DNA of 10,635 nucleotides from the NCBI GenBank assembly GCA_003224665.1, contig QHZM01000171.1, forward strand, positions 1 through 10,635, written 5' to 3'. The stretch comes from Acidobacteriota bacterium. GTDB lineage: Bacteria > Acidobacteriota > Terriglobia > UBA7540. The notes under the pieces are model-generated. The model did no database searches, was not told where the DNA came from, and saw nothing but the letters and a program-made list of their open reading frames with translations. The position numbers and the translations under genes are program-made. Positions 1 through 5,788 of the stretch are shown piece by piece. The number at the start of each line of letters is the position of its first letter. The first letter of the stretch is position 1.

Positions 1-818
1 TCACTTTCAAGCGCTGTTTGACATTGAGAGAGAAAGTCGAAGGGCCGGACTCCCCCGATCTGGCGATTACTCTCCGGAACTTCTCAGAGCTTTATAAAGC
101 CCAGCGAAAATATGATCTGGCCAAGGCACCACTCGAGCGGGCGCTTAAAATCGACGAGCGCAGCCTCGGCCGTGACGACCTGGTAGTCTCGCGCGACTTG
201 AAAAATCTCTCTTATCTATATCGCGCGCAGGGAAATCTGCCGGAATCGGCTCGGCTCCTTGAGCGGGCAATCGCCATCGAGGAAAAAACCTGGGGCCCCG
301 ACAGCCCTGACCTATATCCCGACCTCAACAACCTGGCATCGGCATACAACTTCCAGAAAAAATATGCGCAGGCCGAGCCAGTCCTTGCGCGAGCCGTGAG
401 CATTTTCGAGAAAGCAAAGGGACCGGACAGTCTTTATGTGGCCGAAGCGGTTCAGCATCTGGCCGTTGTGTATGCATTAGAGGGCAAAAACACCCAGGCG
501 GAGCCGCTCTTCAAGCGCGTCGTGGCTATAGAAGAAAAAGCCTTGGGGCCGGAGAATCCGGAATTAGTAGTAGACCTGAACAACCTGGCCACCGTTTACA
601 GCTCCCTAGGAAAATACGCGGAATCTGCGAAGGTGCTAGAACGTGCACTGAGAATCGCTCAAAAAGCGCGGGGGCCGGACGCTCTAGAAGTTGCAAAACA
701 GCTAAGGAAATATTCTGAAGTACTGCGCAAAGTAGGCCGCGAAGCGGAGGCTCAGAAACTCGACACGCAGGCCGATGCCATCCAAACCAAAGCTGGTCAG
801 CCGGCCAAGCCAAAGTGA
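1..818 (+). CDS. TPR protein with kinesin-light-chain-like 42-residue repeats (5' end missing)
   Basis: This is the C-terminal ~271 residues of a tetratricopeptide repeat protein. The frame is open to the left edge: the first full codon is at position 3, and the codons before the TTG at 18 already read as repeat sequence (TFKRCLTLREK). A start at TTG 18 is therefore unlikely. About six repeats of ~42 residues are visible, each with a GPDSPD/GPENPE-like turn, then a LxNLAxxYxxQGKYxxAE helix pair and a LxRAxxIxEK helix. This is the TPR_10/TPR_12 pattern of kinesin light chains and of many bacterial NB-ARC or secreted TPR proteins. The tail is short and charged (ends QPAKPK) with no membrane segment. 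TPRs bind proteins or peptides, but the partner is unknown and the N-terminus, which would show any signal peptide or effector domain, is outside the window. The next gene starts 54 nt downstream and may be co-transcribed. Confidence 0.88.
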   Translation, partial: TFKRCLTLREKVEGPDSPDLAITLRNFSELYKAQRKYDLAKAPLERALKIDERSLGRDDLVVSRDLKNLSYLYRAQGNLPESARLLERAIAIEEKTWGPDSPDLYPDLNNLASAYNFQKKYAQAEPVLARAVSIFEKAKGPDSLYVAEAVQHLAVVYALEGKNTQAEPLFKRVVAIEEKALGPENPELVVDLNNLATVYSSLGKYAESAKVLERALRIAQKARGPDALEVAKQLRKYSEVLRKVGREAEAQKLDTQADAIQTKAGQPAKPK

Positions 819-863
819 CCGCAAATAGAATTCTCTTGAAGCACCCGGACCCATGATTTCGAG

Positions 864-868
864 AGGGA
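864..868 (+). promoter_or_regulatory. Shine-Dalgarno sequence of the acetamidase/formamidase gene
   Basis: A purine-rich GAGAGGGAGA stretch lies just before the ATG at 873, with its AGGGA core within a few bases of the start. This supports the ATG at 873 over the in-frame ATG at 909, which has no comparable purine tract. Confidence 0.55.
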
Positions 869-872
869 GACG

Positions 873-1976
873 ATGTCCCGAACATATCAACCTCCACATT
901 TTTCCGCAATGTTCGCTGCCATCTCCTTGCGACTCGGCGGCCGAATAGGACAGTTCCTGCTTTTCATCTTGGCCGGGTCCTTCTCTACTTTCCATGTTGA
1001 AGCGCCCCTTGTCACCGCCGCCGAGGTCACGCACCGTCTCGCCCCCGCGCCGAAAACTGTAACTTGGGGTTACTTCGACCCGCAGACTCCACCGGCCCTG
1101 CGCATCGCCTCGGGGGACACGGTTGAGATCGAGGCGCTGGTCGCGGCGGCGGTCGAAGACCTGGAATTCGCTGGCGTACCGGCAGACCAGATCCAACCCG
1201 CATTGCGCGAAATTGGGCGCGAGGTAAAAGACCGGGGCGAAATCCCGCATATCCTCACTGGCCCCATTTTCGTCGAAGGCGCGGAGCCAGGCGACGTCCT
1301 AGAAGTGCGAATTCTCTCCATCGAGCCCGTCATACCCTACGCCGTCAACTTCTTCAGGCCGGGCCGCGGATTTCTCCCGGACGAGTTCCCCTACGCATTC
1401 GCCAAAGTGACCCCGCTCGACGTCACGCGCAAGGTGGCGAAATTCTCGGATGGCATCGAAATTCCCCTCCGGCCGTTTTTCGGCGTGATCGGCGTGGCGC
1501 CACCCCTCCGCACGGGACGCATCAGCAGCGGGCCGCCCTGGGTCCACACCGGCAATATGGACAACAAGGAGCTCGTGGAAGGCACGACGCTCTTCATGCC
1601 TTTGCACGTGAAAGGCGGTCTGCTCTCGGTCGGCGACGGACACGCGGGACAAGGCGACGGGGAGGTCTGCGTGACCGCGCTTGAGACTTCTCTGCGCGGG
1701 ACTTTCCAGCTCCTGGTCCGCAACAACATGAAGCTCCGCTGGCCGCGCGCCGAAACGCCCACGCATTTCATGACCATGGGGTTCCACGAAAACCTGGAAG
1801 AAGCCACCAAGATTGCCGTGAATGAAATGCTCGATTTCCTGGTGAGCGAGAAGCATTTGAGCCGGGACAACGCCTATGTGCTGGCGAGCGACGCCGTCGA
1901 TCTGCGCGTGACCCAGCTTGTGGACGGGAAGAAAGGTGTCCACGCCCTCTTGCCTAAGGCCATCTTTGTCCACTGA
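873..1976 (+). CDS. Exported acetamidase/formamidase family protein
   Basis: This 367-residue protein belongs to the FmdA/AmdA (acetamidase/formamidase) family of metal-dependent hydrolases, which cleave short-chain amides to the acid and ammonia. Family features run in order. GDTVEIE lies at ~81-87 and the ILTGPIFVEGAEPGD block at ~127-141. GVIGVAPP is at ~204-211, GNMDNKEL at 227-234, and the core GDGHAGQGDGEV at 254-265. The C-terminal block LSRDNAYVLASDAVDLRVTQLVDGKKGVHA runs from ~329 to 358. Length fits the family after allowing for an N-terminal extension. That extension has a basic stretch (R20, R24) and a hydrophobic run (~27-40), with a possible cleavage site near VTAAE at ~47-51. 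Export is thus likely, whereas the characterised family members are cytoplasmic. The exact substrate cannot be read from sequence, and amide or related C-N hydrolysis is the family inference. The previous gene ends 54 nt upstream with no obvious terminator between. Confidence 0.9.
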   Translation: MSRTYQPPHFSAMFAAISLRLGGRIGQFLLFILAGSFSTFHVEAPLVTAAEVTHRLAPAPKTVTWGYFDPQTPPALRIASGDTVEIEALVAAAVEDLEFAGVPADQIQPALREIGREVKDRGEIPHILTGPIFVEGAEPGDVLEVRILSIEPVIPYAVNFFRPGRGFLPDEFPYAFAKVTPLDVTRKVAKFSDGIEIPLRPFFGVIGVAPPLRTGRISSGPPWVHTGNMDNKELVEGTTLFMPLHVKGGLLSVGDGHAGQGDGEVCVTALETSLRGTFQLLVRNNMKLRWPRAETPTHFMTMGFHENLEEATKIAVNEMLDFLVSEKHLSRDNAYVLASDAVDLRVTQLVDGKKGVHALLPKAIFVH

Positions 1977-2053
1977 TCGCCGGCACGATTAGAGCGAGCG
2001 GTCGGCAATTCGGAGGGCGAGCCTCAAACGCGACTCGAGGATGGAACTGCCCC

Positions 2054-2071
2054 ACCGGCCTCTCACCCGGT
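2054..2071 (+). repeat. Inverted repeat ACCGG-N8-CCGGT in promoter spacer
   Basis: ACCGG at 2054-2058 is mirrored by CCGGT at 2067-2071. The right arm ends on the first T of the TATAAT box and the whole repeat falls between the expected -35 and -10 positions. It is placed as an operator would be, but it is only 5+5 bp and could be chance in GC-rich DNA. Confidence 0.3.
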
Positions 2072-2076
2072 ATAAT
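2071..2076 (+). promoter_or_regulatory. Consensus -10 box (TATAAT), probable leaderless promoter
   Basis: A perfect TATAAT lies at 2071-2076. Seven bases (CGAGCCC) separate it from the GTG start at 2084, so the expected transcription start falls on or next to the start codon. There is no purine tract before this GTG. No good -35 is visible: the position 17 bp upstream (2048-2053) reads TGCCCC. Confidence 0.65.
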
Positions 2077-2083
2077 CGAGCCC

Positions 2084-3820
2084 GTGGATCGGCGACAATC
2101 TCTGAAAGGGCTCTGCCAAGCCGCGAGCTGCTTTTTCTTTCCCTTCCGGGGTCTGCTCTCCAGGAGTCCCGCCGCGGGAGAGTCCCCCCGCGATCTTCCC
2201 TATTACGTGGACATCGCAGAACGCGCCGGACTGACCGCGAAAACCGTAATCCAAGGGCACGAAACGAAAGATTTTCTTCTCTCGACAACGGGCGGCGGCG
2301 TCGCTCTGTTCGACTACGACAACGACGGCTGGCTGGATATCTTCCTCGTTAACGGGTGGGGTCTGCGAGAGTTTAGTAAGGGCAGTGAGCCGTCTAACCA
2401 TCTCTACCGCAATAATCGTGACGGGACGTTTACGGCCGTAACCGAGAAGGCCGGGCTAGTCCGGCACGGCTGGGGGCAGGGCGTGTGTGTGGGCGACTAC
2501 AACAACGATGGAAACCTCGATTTATTTGTGACCTATTACGGACAAAACGTCCTCTACCACAACAACGGCAACGGCACTTTTACGGATGTTACGCGCGAAT
2601 CCGGCCTTTTGCAGCCGGATAATTACTGGAACTCCGGAGCCGCCTTCCTCGACTACGACCGCGACGGGCACCTCGACCTGATGGTGAGCCACTATGTGGG
2701 CTACAAATACGGTCTTACGCTCTATGACAGCAATCCCAGTCTCGTGGGGGAGCAATCTCCGGTGCTGTACGGCGTAGCCGGCCTGGAAGGCACGCGGAAC
2801 ACGCTCTATCGCAACAACGGCGACGGCACTTTTACGGACGTTTCGCAGCGGGCGGGAATCCTGAGGCCAGATCCGGCCTACGGCTTCACGCCTCTCGTCG
2901 CCGATTTCGATGACGACGGCTGGCCAGATATTTACGTGGCCGATGATTCGACCCCCAGCCTGCTGTTCCGCAACAACCACGATGGCACTTTCTCGGAGAA
3001 CGGGCTCCTGGCCGGGGTGGCCTATGATGCGAACGGACGAGCCCAGGCCGGCATGGGAGCGGACGCCGGCGACTACGACGGCGACGGAAGGCTGGACATC
3101 CTCAAGACAAATTTCTCCGATGAGACTCCCAGCCTCTACCATAACGAGGGCCGGGGATTCTTCACGGACGTCTCTTTTCAAGCTGGCCTTGCCGCCGCTA
3201 ACCGCTCCGTCAAGTGGGGAACCGTCTTTTTCGATTTCGACAACGATGGAAAGCCGGACATTCTGATTGTTAGCGGGGCGATCTATCCTCCTGGAATCAA
3301 CTCGCGTCACACCATGTCGGAGGTAGAAGGCCGCAGACTTCTCTTTCGCAATGCGGGAAATGGCCGCTTTGAGGACGTTTCGGGCCACGCTGGACCGGGG
3401 ATGCTCGAGTCCCACTGCGGTCGCGGGGTCGCCATCGGAGACGTCTTTCACAGCGGGCAGTTGGATGTGGTCATCAACAACATCAACGACCGGCCAAGCC
3501 TGCTCAGCAATCAATCGCCCTCGCCCAATTCATGGCTGCTGGTCAAGTTGATCGGGACAAAAACCAATCGCGCCGCGATTGGGTCCCGGGTGATCGTGGA
3601 GGCGAACAACCGGCTTCAAGTTCAGGAAGTGAGGAGCGGGGGCAGCTTCTGCTCGCAGTGCGACTTGCGCTTGCATTTTGGCCTGGGCCGCAGCCGACAG
3701 GCTGAAAAATTGGAAGTCCGTTGGCTGAGCGGCGGAAAGGAAATTTTCGAACGCGTCCAAGCCAACAAACTGTTGACTATTGAAGAGGGCAAAGGGATCA
3801 TCTCGCAGGAATCATTCTGA
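2084..3820 (+). CDS. CRTAC1/ASPIC-UnbV family protein with FG-GAP/VCBS beta-propeller repeats
   Basis: This is a 578-residue exported repeat protein. The N-terminus MDRRQSLKGL resembles a twin-arginine signal start, followed by a weakly hydrophobic stretch (~11-25); mature protein probably begins before DLPYYVDIAERAGL. Calcium-type DxDxDG loops of FG-GAP/VCBS propeller blades are at ~77-82, 138-143, 190-195, 274-279, 330-335 and 384-389, with a degenerate one (GDVFHSGQLD) at ~452-461. Between them are LYxNNxDGTFTDV turns. The C-terminal ~90 residues (~482-570) are an ASPIC/UnbV domain, ending in the family's typical LTIEEGKG. Family members are extracellular or periplasmic and probably bind calcium and ligands; the biochemical role is unknown. 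The GTG start is chosen from the twin-arginine context and the -10 box seven bases upstream. The following TPR gene overlaps the 3' end, suggesting translational coupling. A CxxC (C523, C526) in the ASPIC domain looks unusual. Confidence 0.9.
   Translation: MDRRQSLKGLCQAASCFFFPFRGLLSRSPAAGESPRDLPYYVDIAERAGLTAKTVIQGHETKDFLLSTTGGGVALFDYDNDGWLDIFLVNGWGLREFSKGSEPSNHLYRNNRDGTFTAVTEKAGLVRHGWGQGVCVGDYNNDGNLDLFVTYYGQNVLYHNNGNGTFTDVTRESGLLQPDNYWNSGAAFLDYDRDGHLDLMVSHYVGYKYGLTLYDSNPSLVGEQSPVLYGVAGLEGTRNTLYRNNGDGTFTDVSQRAGILRPDPAYGFTPLVADFDDDGWPDIYVADDSTPSLLFRNNHDGTFSENGLLAGVAYDANGRAQAGMGADAGDYDGDGRLDILKTNFSDETPSLYHNEGRGFFTDVSFQAGLAAANRSVKWGTVFFDFDNDGKPDILIVSGAIYPPGINSRHTMSEVEGRRLLFRNAGNGRFEDVSGHAGPGMLESHCGRGVAIGDVFHSGQLDVVINNINDRPSLLSNQSPSPNSWLLVKLIGTKTNRAAIGSRVIVEANNRLQVQEVRSGGSFCSQCDLRLHFGLGRSRQAEKLEVRWLSGGKEIFERVQANKLLTIEEGKGIISQESF
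2560..2842 (+). repeat. 31-nt near-identical repeat pair encoding propeller turns
   Basis: Positions 2560-2590 and 2812-2842 match at 29 of 31 bases. Both encode NNGxGTFTDV turns of the propeller protein. Such DNA-level identity between blades suggests recent internal duplication or gene conversion, although the conserved motif explains part of it. Confidence 0.6.
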
Positions 3821-5609
3821 AATTGAAATCGAACCGTCTCCTTCCCCTCAAGAATCCGCATACGAAAAGGCCTTCGAACTACTGAAAAAAGGGAAAGCTT
3901 CCGAAGCTTTGGTTGAAATCAACTCCGCTTTGGCGAAGGACCCCTCAAACACCAGCCTTTACAACTTGCGCGGATTGGCAGAAGGCCAACTGGGCCGCAA
4001 AAAGGAGGCAGAAATCAGTTTTCGCCAAGTGACTCGGCTCGCACCGGACGCTGCGCTGGGCTATGTCAACTTGGGCGTCTTGCTCTCCCAGTCGGGTCGG
4101 GTTGTGGAAGCGGTAGAGCTGTTTCGCGCCGCTTTGCAGCGAGACCCTCACAACTTCACCGCACTCCTTGGTCTCGGAGCGGCGGTGTCTTCTCTGGGCA
4201 GATACCGAGAGGCCGAGCCTTACCTTGAAGAGGCATGGAAGAAAAATCCCGGAGACTTCCAGGCCGGCTACGAGTATGCCCAAACGTTGCGCGAAATGAA
4301 TCAGCCGGCGGAAGCGCAAAAGATCCTTGATCGAATTGCTCCGCCGCAAGAAGCCCTGGTCGCGGCCAAGTTTTTCGCCCTATCAGGCGTGTTGGCTGAA
4401 GACCGAAAAGATTGGGCGGCGGCAGCTCATTTTTACTCTCGTGCGTACCAACTTTCGCCCAACTCGTTCGATATCTACGTTTCGCTCGTTCGGGTGGACT
4501 TGGCAGGCGACGGGACCCAAAAGGGCCGTGGCCTTCCCCCTCCGCCTGCGCATCTTTTCGCCGAACAGCACTTCGCGCTCGGGTTGCTTTTCGCTTCATG
4601 GGGCGCCTACGCGCAGGCGATACCCCGCTTCGAAGAGACCCTGCGAATGGAGCCGGACAGCTACTCGGCGGCATTCAATCTCGCATTGTCTTATAAAGGC
4701 GGCGGAAAGAACCAAGAGGCGATCAACCTGTGTGAGAGCACCATCAAGAAGAAACCGACCGCAGAGCTTCATAGTTTGTTGGGTTCGCTTGACGAGGATA
4801 CCGGCCTTTACCTCGAAGCGGTCCGTAACTTCCGCCGGGCGGTTGAGCTTGAACCTACCCATGAGCAGTATTACTTCGACCTGGGCGCCGAGTACCTTGC
4901 TCACTTCACTTTTGGGCCGGCGCTTGAAGTATTCCGGGTTGGGTCACAGAAATTCCCCGGCGCTGCGCGAGAGCATTTAGGTCTAGGACTGGCTCACTAC
5001 GCTTTGCGTCATTACGTCCAAGCCGCGGAAGCATTCCTCAATGCCTTGGAGATCGATCCATCCTCTGCGAACGCCTATACAGCATGGAATTCTCTCACGC
5101 CCTCTCTGGCACCCGAGGAATGGGAAAGGTTTTTGCCCCGCTTGCGCGGCATCGCCGAGCTTCATGCTAGGAGCGCTGAGGCGCTATACTTTTACGGAGT
5201 CACTTTATTCCGCCACGGTTTAGCCCTGGGGAACCCAGGCGACTTCGATCTGGCCCAGTCCCTCCTCGAGCGGGCGCTTCGCCTGAAGCCGAACTTTTCG
5301 GACGCTCACCTGGAGCTCGGCAACCTCCACGTGGCGCGCAACGAGAACGAGAAAGCGGTCGCGGAGTTCCTCGAGACCCTCCGCCTGAATCCGCGCTCGG
5401 AAATGGCCCACTACCGCCTGGGGCAGACTTATCGGAGCCTCAACCAGCTCGAATCGGCGCAGGCGCAACTCGCCCGCTACGCGGAGCTCTCCCGCAGCCG
5501 CCGGGAGCTGATGGCCCGGAGCCGAAGCGCCATCAAGCAGTTCATCCTTGCCGAGACTTCCACATCGGCTCCTCGTGAAGCCAAGCCTCCCGAGCAGCGT
5601 CCGCCATAA
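3780..5609 (+). CDS. Large TPR-repeat protein, partner gene of the CRTAC1-like protein
   Basis: This is a protein of up to 609 residues made almost wholly of 34-residue TPR units, from ~26 to ~570. Examples are SAYEKAFELLKKGKASEAL (~27-44), YVNLGVLLSQSGRVVEAVELF (~95-115), HFALGLLFASWGAYAQAIPRFEE (~264-286) and LELGNLHVARNENEKAVAEFLE (~511-532). The tail is basic then proline-rich (SRSRRELMARSRS, PPEQRPP). No signal peptide or membrane segment is seen. The start is uncertain. TTG 3780 is the only usual start codon after the in-frame stop at 3774-3776 and before the first repeat, it overlaps the previous gene by 41 nt, and it has no Shine-Dalgarno sequence. TPR arrays mediate protein contacts, and adjacency to a CRTAC1/ASPIC gene suggests a shared function. 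Composition changes sharply near position 5220: GC at third positions is 56% in codons 381-480 and 87% in codons 481-580 (hand count). Confidence 0.87.
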   Translation: MKRAKGSSRRNHSEIEIEPSPSPQESAYEKAFELLKKGKASEALVEINSALAKDPSNTSLYNLRGLAEGQLGRKKEAEISFRQVTRLAPDAALGYVNLGVLLSQSGRVVEAVELFRAALQRDPHNFTALLGLGAAVSSLGRYREAEPYLEEAWKKNPGDFQAGYEYAQTLREMNQPAEAQKILDRIAPPQEALVAAKFFALSGVLAEDRKDWAAAAHFYSRAYQLSPNSFDIYVSLVRVDLAGDGTQKGRGLPPPPAHLFAEQHFALGLLFASWGAYAQAIPRFEETLRMEPDSYSAAFNLALSYKGGGKNQEAINLCESTIKKKPTAELHSLLGSLDEDTGLYLEAVRNFRRAVELEPTHEQYYFDLGAEYLAHFTFGPALEVFRVGSQKFPGAAREHLGLGLAHYALRHYVQAAEAFLNALEIDPSSANAYTAWNSLTPSLAPEEWERFLPRLRGIAELHARSAEALYFYGVTLFRHGLALGNPGDFDLAQSLLERALRLKPNFSDAHLELGNLHVARNENEKAVAEFLETLRLNPRSEMAHYRLGQTYRSLNQLESAQAQLARYAELSRSRRELMARSRSAIKQFILAETSTSAPREAKPPEQRPP

Positions 5610-5683
5610 CCCCACGCACCGCGCCCTCCCCTAATTCCCGTGAAGAGCTTTTCAAAGGGCTGAAACTGAGAACGCAATCCACG

Positions 5684-5700
5684 GACCTCCTCTTGAGGTC
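5684..5700 (+). repeat. Inverted repeat GACCTC-N5-GAGGTC overlapping the -35 element
   Basis: Perfect 6-bp arms at 5684-5689 and 5695-5700 flank a 5-nt centre. The right arm shares bases with the candidate -35 (5693-5698), a position suited to a repressor site or, in RNA, a small hairpin. No T run follows, so it is not a typical terminator. Confidence 0.4.
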
Positions 5701-5721
5701 GCTCGAGATTCGTGCTAGATT
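5693..5721 (+). promoter_or_regulatory. Candidate sigma70-type promoter for the receptor gene
   Basis: TTGAGG (5693-5698) and TAGATT (5716-5721) each match the sigma70 consensus at four of six positions and are exactly 17 bp apart. The expected start near 5728 would give a leader of ~60 nt ending in a good GGAGG. Weak matches of this kind occur by chance, so this is a candidate only. Confidence 0.4.
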
Positions 5722-5778
5722 CACCCCTGCGCCGGCAAAATAGGGTTTGTTGGGTCTACTTCATCTCTCCCAAAGTCT

Positions 5779-5783
5779 GGAGG
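5779..5783 (+). promoter_or_regulatory. Shine-Dalgarno GGAGG of the receptor gene
   Basis: GGAGG lies five bases before the GTG at 5789. It decides the start: the upstream in-frame TTG at 5747 has no purine tract and would add 14 residues ahead of a signal peptide that begins naturally at MKRTC. Confidence 0.8.
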
Positions 5784-5788
5784 TTCCT

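Larger units (their letters stand above)
5610..5788 (+). other. Intergenic region before the TonB-dependent receptor
   Basis: This 179-nt gap contains no supported gene. It holds the promoter candidate and inverted repeat listed separately. No hairpin followed by a T run is visible, so a Rho-independent terminator for the TPR gene is not supported. Confidence 0.6.

Noticed and set aside
18..20. TTG 18 as a true start of the first TPR gene
   Set aside because: The in-frame codons upstream to the edge continue the TPR repeat, so the gene is simply cut by the window.
2522..3514. Minus-strand 330-codon open frame opposite the propeller gene
   Set aside because: Its Val/Ile-rich protein (repeated VVVVE-like runs) is what the antisense of DxDGD/NNDG codons gives. 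The plus-strand frame has clear domains over the same stretch.
132..5279. Shared 15-nt CTCGAGCGGGCGCTT in both TPR genes (132-146 and 5265-5279)
   Set aside because: It encodes the common TPR helix sequence LERAL in both, and the match does not extend beyond it. Motif convergence explains it better than a mobile repeat.
5747..5788. TTG 5747 as start of the receptor
   Set aside because: There is no ribosome-binding site, and it places 14 extra residues before an otherwise normal signal peptide. GTG 5789 has GGAGG at ideal spacing.
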